Shown here: in pieces, positions 34,583-53,199 of the stretch | Layout: the number at the start of each line of letters is the position of its first letter | Position numbering within the stretch: position 1 is the first letter of the stretch | Notes under the pieces: generated by a model | Databases searched by the model: none | Told to the model about the DNA's origin: nothing | Seen by the model: the letters and a program-made list of their open reading frames with translations, nothing else | Program-made: the position numbers and the translations under genes | Source: Oryzias latipes | Taxonomy: Eukaryota; Chordata; Actinopteri; Beloniformes; Adrianichthyidae | DNA length: 64,000 nucleotides | NCBI RefSeq assembly: GCF_002234675.1 | Contig: NC_019866.2 | Coordinates: forward strand, 2,768,142-2,832,141 | Direction: 5' to 3'

Positions 34583-35476
34583 TTAATGCTTCTTCTCCTT
34601 CAGCTTGTCTTTTATTTTCTGAGGCTCATCGTACTGTATCAAGCGCAAGATGTCCTTGTTGTCCATCACACCCTGAATAAATTCCCCCTCAGAGATTTTA
34701 TCTGCGGAGAAACAGACATGAGTGAGCATTGCTTTCTGCTGTCAGAGCGGCGCGTCTCTCCCACAGCGGTTTACCGTTTTCCTTTTTCCCGAAAAACGCC
34801 CAGATTTTCTCGGCCCTCTTCTCCGGCGTGTTTTCGTCGTCGGGCAGGTTCTTCTGGTCGTCGGCCGGGATCATGTTGAATATGGACTGCAGCAGAGGAG
34901 GAGGTTTCTTTAGAATGTGACGGTAAAAAGATGGCAGTTTTCTACGAACAAGTGGAAGAAATCTATTCTATGAAAAATGAAGCCTAGCTATGAAACTAAC
35001 ACCTGATCTCTGAGGAATGACCTCATTTGTACATAATGTACTCACTCCACTCACATGTTTACTTTCATTTATAAAAGTAAGTCAAATTGAAATACCCTAA
35101 CGATCTCTTGAATTTCGTTTTTGCTAATGGTTCCGTTTCCGTCCACGTCATAAAGGGCGAAGGCCCACTCCAGTTTCTGCAGAGTCTTTCCTCCGGAGGT
35201 GAGGTGCAGCGCCACGATGTACTCCTTAAAGTCCAGGGTGCCGTCTGCATTGGTGTCGAAGCTCCTGAAGACGTGGCGTGCGTACGCCGAGGGGTCTGCG
35301 CCTGGGAAGAAGCTGGCATAGATGCCTTCAAACTGCTCCTTGGTGATCTTCCCGCTGGGACACTCCTTCAGGAAGGACTGGTACCAGGTGCAGAGCTCGG
35401 CCTCTGAGTATTTGGTGTTGGACTTCAGCTCTTCCAGGAGCTCCTTCGACAAAGCGCTGCTCTTCGTGTTCCCCAT
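34583..35476 (-). CDS. rcvrn: Recoverin, photoreceptor calcium sensor
   Basis: Neuronal calcium sensor family protein that inhibits rhodopsin kinase in rods and cones through a calcium-myristoyl switch. Three exons on the minus strand: 35,096-35,476, 34,775-34,886 and 34,583-34,701, giving 203 aa. This is the usual recoverin length and intron layout. MGNTKSSALSKELLEEL carries the N-terminal glycine for myristoylation. EF-hand 1 has the disabling CPSGKITKEQF form, EF2 reads DTNADGTLDFKE and EF3 DVDGNGTISKNE, both calcium-competent. EF4 is degenerate (KKENDKISEGEF). The C-terminus is lysine-rich (KLKEKKH). Introns are 209 and 73 bp. It is convergent with GAS7. Teleosts have several recoverin paralogues and I cannot tell which this is. 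Confidence 0.95.
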
Positions 35477-36009
35477 GTTGCTGAAAGAAAAGAAAAGCTT
35501 TGCCCTTCTTCCTCCTCTTCTGCGCTTGAGGGCTAAACCTCTGCAGAGCGACCCTGCGCTGCTCTTCCCTCTGCTAAATGGGATTAGAGTCATCGCTGCC
35601 TAAACCCAGACAGCTGTCCCAAAGAGGATCACCCGTCGATCTGCTGTGACACCTTTAAGGAGACCCAGGACAACAGAGGCAGCACGCTCAACGAATGCCC
35701 ACGACAGCGGCAGAAAACAAACACCCATCCTGAAAAAAAAGAGCAAAATTATACTAAAATGCAGTTTAAACATAAATGTTAATTCTATACATGTTAGTTC
35801 CAACTGTCCTTACGGGTGGAGACCGGCACACAGGTGGCCCGCCTGAAACATCAAGGCCGTAGAGCGCTCAGCGAACCCGTAGAGGGAAAATGTTCATGCA
35901 CGTTGTTTTCTACGGGCATGCTGCAGGCGCCAGATCATAGTGAAATCTTAAGGTTAGACGCCGGCGTTCAGATTACTTCCATCCCCCAAATCCTGCGGAG
36001 TGTGCAACG

Positions 36010-36150
36010 AGCCCGTTAGTGTAGAATGTGCGGACATGTGCAGTGTGGCGTAAGGACACGACAGTTTCACCTGTACGTCATGAGTACGTGTGGCGATACA
36101 CTTACCACGCCGCACGGCAACTTTCATCACATCTCGTACGAACTTCAAGA
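36010..36150 (-). repeat. Interspersed repeat sharing the GTCATGAAA landmark, copy 3 (diverged)
   Basis: Read on the minus strand it gives GATGTGATGAAAGTTGCCGT, then ACAGGTGAAACTGTCGTGTC and CTTACGCCACAC, in the order of the copy at 23,505. Divergence is high and ends are undefined. Confidence 0.45.
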
Positions 36151-36199
36151 GAACAATGTTCCCTCGCTATGTCGCGGTTTATCTTTCATTGTCTCGCTG

Positions 36200-37750
36200 A
36201 TTTTTTAAAAACCTTTTTTTACCAGCGCACTGCGTTCTGTGTCCTGATTGGCTGTTGACCGTGTCAATCAATCCGTGTCTCCGTACAGAATGTGTTCTGA
36301 TTGCAAAAATCTTCTATCACGGTCAGAACTTTTATTATAGAAAACTGGATTTTTTTCTCTATGAAGGTTTGAACTTTGAAAACAAACAAACACAAGAGAA
36401 AAATGTGAAAATGTCTTCAAAGTGTGTATAGTGAGGAGTTTTACAGCCGTAAAACATCTGGAATACCACTCAAGGGCCCACCGTGAGACGACATCTGGGC
36501 TCCCCTTAAGATGCTGCCGCTCCTCTGGACGACGTCCACGGACCCGGACAACCCAAAATTCTGCAGCATCTGATGTGTCTGGGCTAAACCGCCATACAGA
36601 TGAATGTGAGTAAGGTCTAAACGATTTTTGTTGTTGTTGTTGTGTAGAGATTCAAGACATCTTTACATCTTTACTGAAGAAAAAGGACAAAACCTGTAAA
36701 ATAAGTTAAAAGATTGCCGACAATAAAAAATAATCATAATCAGGCGGAATTTTTTTGGAAGGATCAGATTTGATCCTTTTTTTTCTGACAGTTCTGGTCA
36801 AAGGTCTATGAGTCTATGGCCGTCTATGGGCCATCTGTAAAGCCACGCAGTCAAACATTAACGCCTTTCTCCTTTCCTGTTTATTCATGAGAGCCTCATT
36901 TGTCGTCAGTTCCACCCTTCCAGTTGTCCAGCGTTAAACTCCACGTCTATTTAGTGACTTAAGGCCAAACTGGCTCTCTGATGAATCCCGCCACACAGTG
37001 GATTCAGATTCTCGTCTTCACACATTACTGTTAATAATTGAGCTCATGTTTTTCAGTAAATCTGACAGGAGAAAAAAATAATTGTGGGGTCGTGATTCGA
37101 GCAAGGGGGTTTAAGATGAGATTGATCCAGCATTGGGGGGCCGATTTGAACCCCCAGAGCTGCTTTGACCTCAATGGAATAGGATTACACGCATCTCTGC
37201 TGGGGTAATCCTTTGCTAGATTGGAAGACCACCTGCTGCGTGGTTCCACTTTCTCAGAGAGTGAAGGTAATAAAAAAACTTACACGCAAGGTGTGTTCAG
37301 TCTGTAAGTGTGATGCTCCACCTCCACAGACCCATACTCTCTTCTGATTGGTTGACTTCTTGGATTATTAGGCTTCCTTTAATTGGATCAAATATGGAAA
37401 AGTTTGGTCGAACAACACGAACCCCTCACACCGTATTCTCTTGTCATACACAGACATTTGTTTGCAGTTTTTTTCTGCAGACTCCTGGCCGTTCAAACTC
37501 CTCCTGAAGAAGCTTGTTTAGCAAAAATCTTGAGTTCTTTTTTTTTCTTTTTTATAAAAATGTTTAACAAACAGAATCCTCACATCTGCTTCTCTCTCTT
37601 TGATAAATAAACTGCATCCACTGCTACCTGTTCCCTCACAGCTAAAAACACGTTCCTTTAGCATCTTGAAGAAAAGCTACTACTTTTTAAACGGCAAAGA
37701 TTTAAAAGAGGCATCCAGATGACTGTATGACCTTTGAACTGTGTTTATTG
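36200..37750. other. No gene seen; intergenic
   Basis: Unique-looking AT-rich intergenic DNA between recoverin and the 37.8-kb repeat. No exon could be supported on either strand. Confidence 0.5.
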
Positions 37751-37754
37751 TTTG

Positions 37755-39290
37755 AATGCTGTATAGCATTCAACCCTTTGTTTTCCTCTTATGCTATCTT
37801 CCGCCGTTTTTCGGCACTTTCAACTATTAAACTGTTCAGCTCTTTCAGCTTATTACTGCTATGACTTTTGGTTTTTCAAATCCTTGAACTTTTTAAGATA
37901 TTCCAGGATTTTCCATGATTTTTTCTCCATTGAAATACATGGAGAATTTTTCGTGCAGAAGTTCACAGTTAAACTTCTTCTACAATTTTTCACCTATTTT
38001 AACCATTCAACTATTAAAATGTTCAGCTCTTTCATCTTATTCCAGCTATGACATTTTGTCCTTCAAATCCTTGAACTTTTCCAGATAGTCCCAGTTATTC
38101 CCGGATTTTCCAATATTTTTGCTCCATTGGCCACACCTTTGCTTCTTTAAACAATTGTAACTTTAACATTCTTTTGGCTACAGACACCGTTCAAACATTG
38201 AAATGTTCACAAGGTTTTGGACTTCAATATAAGGCTCAAAATTATTATGGGATGGCAACACCACCTACAGTTTGGCGGCCATTTTTTGCCAAAATGTGAG
38301 GCAATTTTAAACTTCTTCAAACTTTCACCTATTTCAATCCTTCTACTATTTCAATGTTCAACTCCTTCAGCTTATTCCTTTCAGCTATTACTTTTGGTCC
38401 TTCAAATCTTTGAACTTTTCAAGATATTCCAGGATTTTCCAAGATTTTTGCTCCATTTAAATACATTGAGAATCCTTGAAAACCTTTGGTTCTTTCAACC
38501 ATTGTAACTTCAACATGCCTTTAGCTAGAGATACCGTTCAAACGTTAAATTGATCACAAGGCTTTGGACTATAAAATAGGTTTAGAAATCATTACGGGAT
38601 GTCGACACAACCTACTGTTTGGTGGCCATTTTTTGACCAAATCTGAAGCAAATATTGCATTTAACTTCATCCATGGCTGGAACTGAACATATTGAAATTC
38701 ACTGGATCTGGACATATAAGGAATGTGGGCGTGGTTAGCAAACAAACTTCGTTGCTATGGACGTCCAAAGGTTTACTTTTTCTGATTTGTCTGAAACTGA
38801 CGTCGATTGGTTCGTCATCCCCAGGCGACCCAAACATAAAATGGTTGCTATGGAGATAGAATTAATAGAAAAGCCGCCATTTTGAAAAAAGTGGATTTTC
38901 TATCAACTTAGACATGTAGCTTTTACCAATATGATACTCTCAAACAATGTGTTTTTTTGAGTCGGTTGATGATGCTGATTCCAATGCTAGCACTTTTAGC
39001 CATTTTAGCAACATCTTCAAATTTTCAACAGTTCAGCCATTTTTTTGACAATTTCAGCTTTAATGCTTAACTCCTTCTACAAATTTTGACCTATTTTAGA
39101 CATTCTACTATTACAATGTTCACCTTTTTCAGCTTATTCCTACTAGGACTTTTGATCATTTAACTTTTCAAGGTTTTTCCAGTACAGTTCAGACATTTCT
39201 TCAGCAAATTTAGCTTTCATTCAGCAGTACAGCATTCAACCCTGCATTTTCTTCTGGAAATGCAGCTCCTTCTAGTTATAGAAATACATG
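37755..39290 (+). repeat. 1.5-kb repeat element with internal ~340-bp tandem modules
   Basis: Starts near the palindrome GAATGCTGTATAGCATTC and ends near CAGCAGTACAGCATTCAACC followed by TCTGGAAATGCAGCTCCTTC. Inside, a motif (TTCAACTATT, TGTTCAGCTCTTTCA, CTTATTCCAGCTATGAC, TCCTTCAAATCC) recurs at about 37,815, 37,995, 38,335 and 39,075. The spacing from 37,980 to 38,318 and on to about 38,660 defines two tandem modules that include ATTATGGGATG...TTTGGCGGCCATTTTTTG. No coding capacity is apparent; the element class is unknown to me. Confidence 0.7.
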
Positions 39291-39299
39291 ACAGTCAAG

Positions 39300-40920
39300 C
39301 TATGTTACTACCTCCCTCTACTTTTAATGAAAAGTCAATGTAAATGTGCGTTTTGAGCTTCCACATTCAAAACTCTTTCTTTCTATCACTGCTTTCGGAC
39401 TCCACGTACAAAACCATCTTTGCCAGTTAAACGTTGAATTTGGACCAATCAGGGACTCGAATTACATAGTGGCATATGGATGGTATCCCTTTTTAATTCC
39501 AGGAATTAAATCGAAAATGAAAATTGATCATAGTGGAGGAACTAATATTTGCGGTTTGAGTCCGACCGGAATTATACGACACCCAGTCTTTACTGTATCG
39601 GAACAGAGCTGTGAAAGAAAAAGGCCGGAGCAGGATTTGCGAGAATTGTACCCCTTCAATCTTTCACACCAAGCCTCTTCTACTGGAGTTGTCGGGCATT
39701 TTTTTATTTTTTCATGAATAATCATCACATTTTATTTTTTTAAATACGCACACATTCATATTGTGGACATGTTAGGTTACATACTTTGATTATTGTTCTA
39801 GAGTCTCCTTAATGCATCTGCTTTCATAGACAAATGTATGAACTACATTTACTTTGCTGTATGTTCCATGATAAAAGCACACAAAAACAACACAAATGTG
39901 TTCCGTTCCTCTTGATTTCTACATAACTTTGAGTTACAAAAGCTAATCTCTGAGTTTGTCTTCTGCATGTCCACCTTTACAAAAGCTGATGAGATAACCG
40001 GATTTTTTTTAACCTTTGAAGGCCTTCCTATACTTTTACATAATCGTGAAGGTTTGATCATAAAGAGCATCCGTGTTTCAGAGATAAACCCCGTCTTTCA
40101 AACCTCACATCTGCCGCTCCTACAACAAACTCCCACAGGTGGTGTTACGTAACATTAACCATACAACCGGCTTACTACCTCATAAAGCCGGACTAACTTA
40201 TCCCGTGTTTGGGCCCTTTATTACATGTCGGCTAATGTTCTACATAATCTCTTTATTTCCTGGGGAATTGCTCGGTTGTCTTGATTTGTGCACGCAAAAA
40301 CATGCTCAAAAAGAACATCAGCTGCAGCTGGAAGGGAAAGACAGGAAAAAAAACATGTCAATGGAATTTTGCTGCTACAAAGTCCATCCGTGTAATAGTC
40401 AAATACAGAAACGTTTTGTGAATGTAGAAACTGCGATAAACCATTAATGGTTGAGTTTGACAAGCTTTTACTGACCTACATCTGAATAATCCTGGACTGC
40501 ACATTGTGATGTTCGTCCCATTTTCAATATTTTAAATTTTTTAAATTACAATTATAATGTCTTCATACAGCTCTGTCAGGTGCACTCCTTCAGATTAGTA
40601 AAAAAAAAAAAAACACTTCAAAGAAGAAATCCAAAATTTAGTTAACACGGTTCCCTCGATGTATAGCAATTCAGTTTACTCATCTTCATTTTTACTGCAT
40701 ACTGTGTCCTGATTGGCTACAGACTATCGATCAACATCTGTGCCGTTTCTTCTCTACAGAATGTTTTCAGTTAAAAATTTACATAAATCTTCTATGTGAC
40801 TCATTTTTCTGTGAATTTTGAAAGTTTAAACAAGAGAGAAAAGTGTGAAAATGTCTGAGAAAGGTCCATTAAGTATTTAGTGAGGAGTTTCACGTTTCAC
40901 GGCCTTTAAACAACTAGAAT

Positions 40921-40951
<31 letters not shown>

Positions 40952-41100
40952 GGGAATCCACAACTGCTTTGTTGATTTTGTGTATCGCATGTTATTTTTC
41001 GAATGTAACTCATAATAATCACAATAAACAACGCACAACTGTTTACACTTTACCAGCAAAAGTTCTGAGTTTCTCCATGTAATCCACAGAGTCATTTGTT
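39300..41100. other. No gene seen; intergenic
   Basis: The 123-codon open frame at 39,346-39,717 has no recognisable motif, no splice partner and AT-rich surroundings. I do not call it a gene. Confidence 0.45.
40931..40954 (+). repeat. Poly-G run of 24 preceded by poly-T
   Basis: An uninterrupted G tract immediately after a run of about 11 T. Length may be affected by sequencing error. Confidence 0.9.
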
Positions 41101-41137
41101 CAACTTTAAAGGTTTCTACAAGGTCAGAGCCTAAATT

Positions 41138-41300
41138 ACTTGTGGTGTTCTACAAGGCTTCATTCTGGGTTCCCTACTTTTGATAATTAACATGCTAAGG
41201 CTACGCCTCGAATATAACAAAATTAGGTAATATGCAGATGACACTCTCATTTCTAACTCATCATCAGGTGACTTTGGGCCTGTGTGGAGGATTCTGAGGA
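41138..41300 (+). mobile_element. Decayed LINE reverse-transcriptase fragment with YADDT motif
   Basis: Plus frame from 41,141 reads CGVLQGFILGSLLLIINM..., a degraded GVPQGSVLGPLLF motif. After an in-frame stop comes YADDTLISNSSSG at 41,231 onward, the catalytic YADD box of an L2-like reverse transcriptase. Dead copy, directly followed by a SINE-like block. Confidence 0.8.
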
Positions 41301-41329
41301 TCATTTAAAATTAAATTAAATTCCCACTA

Positions 41330-41580
41330 TCTGTCACACACCTTGTGTGCGAAATTTGTTCTCCGCATTTGACCCATCCCCTGAGGGAGCAGTGAGCTGC
41401 AGACGAGCCACGCTCGGGAGGCAGTAGCGTTAAGGGTCTTGCCCCAGGACCCTCACTGGGTGATGTTAATTGCTCGCTATTGATACGGTAATTGCCCCGT
41501 TACCATTGTCCTTCATTCCCCTCCGGGAATTGAACCCTGAAAGGTAGCCTTTCACCTTACCAACCGAGCTACCCAGCCTG
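41330..41580 (-). mobile_element. tRNA-derived SINE, minus orientation
   Basis: On the minus strand the block starts GGCTGGGTAGCTCGGTTGGT (A-box) and continues with a degenerate B-box GGGTTCAATTCCCGG, so the head is tRNA-like. Downstream of the head is GGTCCTGGGGCAAGACCC, a core shared in style with many fish SINEs. It ends near the GTGTGTGAC text at 41,335. Confidence 0.7.
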
Positions 41581-42488
41581 TTTCCTGCTTGCCGTACTCT
41601 AATGCTAATGCTCAGAAGAAATTCATTTGTACAGTTTTCAGGCCCCACAGGTGTCTCCTTTTGGTTCTTAGATGCTTTTACAGAGTTCAACCTCAGGGCT
41701 GAACAACAAGGCTGGACAGTGGTTGTGTCTTTACTTGTGTAAAGCAGCTTAAGTGACTCTTTTTCCTTTGTTTTGAAGGCTATAACTGATCTTGTCCTTT
41801 ATTTTTAGGTAGAAACAAAAATTTATGCTAGAGGTTTGGTTTCTAGTTTCTGGCAGAATGGATCGTTCTAAATAGATGATTGATCTCAAATATATCTGAG
41901 GGATTACACTGTCTGTTTACAAGACAGCAGAGATGGAAGTGGGATTGTGGGAAGGTGTTTATGACCATCATCATCTGAGCCTTGAGGAACACGAGGAGAT
42001 CTGACACCCAAACACAAGCGTCCACGGGAAGATCTTCATCCAACCGGACGCATTCTGTCATCCCTCCGCAGCTGCAATCAATCAAAGCAGCCATAGCCTT
42101 GTTTTGGATTAAAATCTGATCCCGTGGTCCGCTCAAAGGAAGCCCGGAGTAATTTGTCATTTGTAATGGATAATATTCCATGAAAAGATTTGTAAAAAGG
42201 GGAGGAGCGATGGGAAAACTGCACAGAGCGAGCAGTGCAGTTCAGATGAAGACGATGAAGACTGCCATGGGTTTCCACTGTTCCTGTGGAGGTGCCGAGG
42301 CTTTCAGAGCAGGTGGAAGAACTTCAGGGGAACCAGAGGCAGAACGCTCACGTCACCCTCAGCTGAGGAGTCCCGACAAGATTATGAAGATTTGACATAT
42401 CTGCTGGGAGGCAAAAACACCGCGGCTACATATCAAAAGCTGGGATTAGTTGCCTTTTCATCCCCTGTCCTCCGGGCCGGCCTCCACC

Positions 42489-49474
<6,986 letters not shown>

Positions 49475-49744
49475 GGACAGCATGCGTCTCTGCTGAGGAC
49501 TGAACCGAGGTTGGCTCCAAAACTGTTCAGAATGTTCCAGAAGAATGTTGTTCTCACTCATCCCTGGAAGAAGCAGGTTTATGGCTTCTGCAATGAAAGG
49601 GGTTGGCTTCTGTTCTCTCTCTCTTTTTTTTGTGCTTTAGGGGAGCGCGTCTTCAGGATTTAAACTGCATTAAAATTCTTCAGAAGTGCATGCAACTGAT
49701 GCAACTAAAAACATATGGAGCAATATTTATGCCATCACGTTGCA

Positions 49745-49750
49745 AATAAA
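49745..49750 (+). terminator. Candidate GSG1L2 polyadenylation signal
   Basis: AATAAA 271 bp after the GSG1L2 stop codon, in AT-rich DNA at the start of a T-rich repeat. It is the first canonical signal downstream. Confidence 0.5.
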
Positions 49751-49764
49751 AATATCAAATATTT

Positions 49765-50110
49765 GCTTTCAATTTCTTTTGCTTTCAAATTTTTTATCTT
49801 TGCAGTCAAAAGGTTTTTACAATTTTTTTTTTTGGCTTTCAAATTTTTTTTCTCAACAATTTTTATTTTTGCTTTCAGAAACTTTTTTTTCAAAAATTTC
49901 TTTTATGCTTTCAATTCTTTTTTTTTTGCTCTCAATTTTTGTTTTGCGTTCAATTTTTTTTTTTTGCTTTCAAAACTTTTATTTTTGCTGTCAAAAACTT
50001 TTTTCAAATTTGTTTAATTGCTTTCAAACATTTTTTTGGTTTTAAAAACTTTTCTATTTTTTTTTTGGCTTTTAGTTTTTTTTTCTTGCGATCAAAAAAA
50101 TTGTTTGCGT
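49765..50110 (+). repeat. T-rich minisatellite, unit like TTTTTTTGCTTTCAAA
   Basis: At least ten degenerate units in which a T run is followed by GCTTTCAAA or GCTGTCAAAA, for example at 49,790, 49,832, 49,878, 49,905, 49,966 and 50,020. The plus strand is pyrimidine-rich. Long open frames of mostly F, L and S here are artefacts of the repeat. Confidence 0.85.
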
Positions 50111-50114
50111 TTGC

Positions 50115-52240
50115 AAAACAAACGTTTTCACATGCGTTGTGTCTCATCTCGCTTTTTTCCTATCTTTGATTTTGCTCACGTAGGTTTAAGTTTAGGGTGA
50201 CATGACCGCAAATATTTAATATTTTCATTTGCATCTTAGAAACCTTTGTGTGCAACGTGATGGCATAAATATCACTTCATAAAAACACAAAAACCGTAGA
50301 TAAATCACTGAAAATCCTTTAATATAAAAGAAAATGCAAAAAAAGCTGTAAGAAAAAAAAAACAAAGTTATGCAAGACTGCAATGAAAGAGTAATAAAAT
50401 AAAGTAATGTGTTTGAATATGGAAGTAATACAAGAGATTGGATTTCCTGTCTTATGGATTTGTGCTCCAAGCTAAGTTTCCTGCACACATTTTGCTGGGT
50501 TTTCTAGGTTAGAAGCTGACATGTTGCTGCAAATAGGCAAAAATCTGAATCTCATGTGAATTTAGTGGCATGGGCAGCTCAAGGGGAAAATATTTCGGGG
50601 CCCATAAGCGATAAAAATAGGTTTGATGGTAACTCTGGCAGTGGGACGTTACAGGTGGAGTCCCGGACAAACCCCCAACCTTGGTGCCCAGTCAAAGCAC
50701 ATTGGGCCGTTCATGGACTGTTCGTTAAAAGTTTTGATTGAATATTCTTTACCTGCATCCAAGCGATTCAATGACATCACAAGAAATGGCCCCACTTACA
50801 TCATGCAAACGAAAAAAGAAAACACGCTAGCAAGCCAAAACACTGGAGAGACCAACCGGCTAAAAAAAAGCTAGCAAACCAAACAAGAACAAACTTCATT
50901 GAGCTCTTGGTGTTTTTAACATATTTTTGCATTTTTCTGATGATGGTGGACTTAGTTCAAGAAAAGTTCTGAATATTTCATCATTTAAGTCGTTTGTGAA
51001 TCGGGAGCAGATGAAAAAATGCATCATAATTGCAATGTATAAAATGAATCTGGATCTTAACTGTACGGAAGGATAGCTACGATATTGGTCGCCATTTTTG
51101 TTGCACTGCTAATGTCAGTTTGGTGGTGGGAGGGGCTGTAAGCTAGCAGGAGAGAGTGAAAACAGAGAGCTCTCAGCAACAGCGGGGGGAAGCGGGTTGC
51201 TCCGGATCAACGGTCCCGCCCACAATTTAGAGGTGAGTTTGTAATGAACCACTGCCGCTCCTTAGAAACTATGACTGAATCCGGATTTCCTCCCTACCTG
51301 TGGCTCCTCCCTATTCCTCCAGTTGTTTTGGGGCATTTGGAGATGTAGTGGTTTACAAACATGTTTTTTTGGGGTAGCCATACCCCGATAAAAGAGCTGG
51401 GTCTCCCTCCACTGGTACTCCACACTGTGGCGTGGAAGAGAAATGCATTTCTTCACCTGGGCGTGCCCATAACCACAGAAGTTTACATTTAAACGTTAGT
51501 ATGACTTTTTTGATTTTGCACTACTATCGATGCCGTTGAGTGGTAGTAACTCGCCGCTTGGACGGCTAAATGTAGGGACAGGGAGAAGCCGGAGGTTGTG
51601 GTGGAGGGATCTGGATTCAGCTTAGTGCTAGAAAACATGACAGGTTTTTATTTTAGAAGTGGTGTAACGGGGAGAAATTTTCTATCCATTATTGACTCTG
51701 TGTTTTCTCAGGATGGAGCCAGGAAGGACATATAGGGAAAACAATAGAAGTCCTAAAATAGAGCCCTGTGGAACCCCTACTAACATTGAAGGCATGACGA
51801 CAAAAGATAAAAAACACATCTGCTGTTAAACCAGTTGGGTTTGGCTTGGCGTGTAGCTGGAAAAAATATGCATTGATTTGTGTATTTGTACTTCCTATTT
51901 TTGTTTTTTTAAAAACGTTTGAGATACTTCATCACCAAAACAAACCAATATATTCTTTTTTTAAATCAAGTTCCCTGTAAGACTTCTCAAAATGTACACT
52001 GGGTTTAGCTGATTACTTTGTTCATCGCCGTGTAACTCAGGTTCAACTTCCTTTTTATCTGTTTTTTAATTATTTAATATTTTATCTGAGTGACGCTGAC
52101 ACATTACCTTTACTAACAATTATTTAACAAATCCACATTAAAGCTAACATAAAGAATACTCCAGCATTAAACATCCACAAAATCTTTATTTGAAAAATAA
52201 TTTATTAGTTTTTTTTTTTTTTATAAAAATCACTATAAAA
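50115..52240. other. No gene seen; GSG1L2-NATD1 intergenic
   Basis: Intergenic DNA without supported exons. It includes an inverted copy of the TCTGCAGAGCGGCAGGAG repeat family at about 51,060-51,290 (AGAGGTGAGTTTGTAATGAA, CCACTGCCGCTCC). Confidence 0.5.
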
Positions 52241-52248
52241 TCATCTTA

Positions 52249-52254
52249 TTTATT
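52249..52254 (-). terminator. Candidate NATD1-like polyadenylation signal
   Basis: AATAAA on the minus strand 56 bp beyond the NATD1-like stop codon, inside a run of overlapping ATAAATAAATAA. Confidence 0.5.
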
Positions 52255-52309
52255 TATTTTTACAATTAAATAAAGAAATTCTGACAGAAAGTGTTAAAGT
52301 AAGTTCAGT

Positions 52310-53182
52310 TCAGCTTTGAAACGTATCAGCGATGACTCGGTCCTTGTAAAGCTCTCTGGGATGCTCCTGCAGGTATTTCTTGATGTACCAGCAGGAGATC
52401 CGAGCCTTCAGGTCTTCCCTCACCAGGAAGTCCATGGCAGCCTGCAGGAAAAGCACGGATGTGTTTCTGTTGGCCGGCTTCCACCTGAACGCCTGAGGGG
52501 CTCACCTGCGACAGCAGAGCGGCAGCACCTTGGCCTCTGATGCTCTCAGGCACGTAGGTGGACATCAGGTCCACCTCCTTCTCCCCGGTGAACTTGTAGT
52601 GCAGCACGGCGACCTCATCAGGGTCTGAGGGTCAAAGTTCAGGTCAGACAGGTTCATCTGGGTTCCTAAAACGTCCAAAATAACACATGTTGGGTCTAAT
52701 GTCCGGATATTTTTGGGTGCCGAATGATGAGTGGGTTTGTCTTTATGCTCTATGGATGCGTGTCATTAACGTGCGCGCGCATGCAGGACTACAGATCAGC
52801 AATTCCGCATAAAATGCAGGTTTTTACATGGAGTTTTGCGGCACGGTCCATTCTCTGGATGTTATATTATTTTTAGTTAATTATATTTAAATAATAAAAC
52901 AGTTTAGATAGCGTGTATATTTTTTATTTAGTGTATCGTTAAAAAATAAATTAATGTCCGAAAAGTTCGTTCCAGCAGGCCGCAGCCGACCCCGGACTCT
53001 CGTAGGAAATTGTCCCCGGCATTGGTTTTACCTGTCCCGCTGCTTGGTATGAGGGTGAATCGGTGGGCGTGCGGGTCATGCTGCACCTGAAACCTGCTGC
53101 TGCTGAAACAACGGGAGGTTACCTGACAGGACCTCACCTGGTGAGGTAAAGTACAGAGTCTGGAGGTTATTTTAAAGGCCAT
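52310..53182 (-). CDS. NATD1-like GNAT N-acetyltransferase domain protein
   Basis: Three minus-strand exons, 53,032-53,182, 52,506-52,624 and 52,310-52,441, join in phase to 133 aa. The core matches the small single-domain NATD1 family: a beta-strand segment EVAVLHYKFTGEKEVDLMSTYVP (51-76), the acetyl-CoA-binding loop SIRGQGAAALLSQAAMDF (R80-G81-Q82-G83-A84) and SCWYIKKYLQEHP near the end. NATD1 proteins have no firmly established substrate. The first about 28 residues (MAFKITSRLCTLPHQVRSCQ...SRCFSSSRF) are basic, serine-rich and free of acidic residues, which suggests a mitochondrial presequence. That is an inference, and differs from the NATD1 N-terminus I remember. The exon contains a GTGAGG and a later TTTCAG, but removing about 40 bp is implausibly short for an intron. 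Adjacent to DHRS7C, same strand, 1.5 kb apart. Confidence 0.85.
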
Positions 53183-53199
53183 TTCGGCAATAGGAATGT

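Noticed and set aside
39346-39717. 123-codon plus-strand open frame
   Set aside because: No family similarity that I can recognise, and no splice or promoter support.
41466-41690. Minus-strand open frame over the SINE at 41.3-41.6 kb
   Set aside because: It falls in a tRNA-derived SINE and has no protein similarity.
49686-50169. Overlapping plus-strand open frames rich in F and L, looking like membrane proteins
   Set aside because: They arise from the T-rich GCTTTCAAA minisatellite.
53105-53145. A possible tiny intron inside the NATD1-like first exon (GTGAGG to TTTCAG)
   Set aside because: About 40 bp is below any plausible vertebrate intron size, and reading through keeps an open frame.
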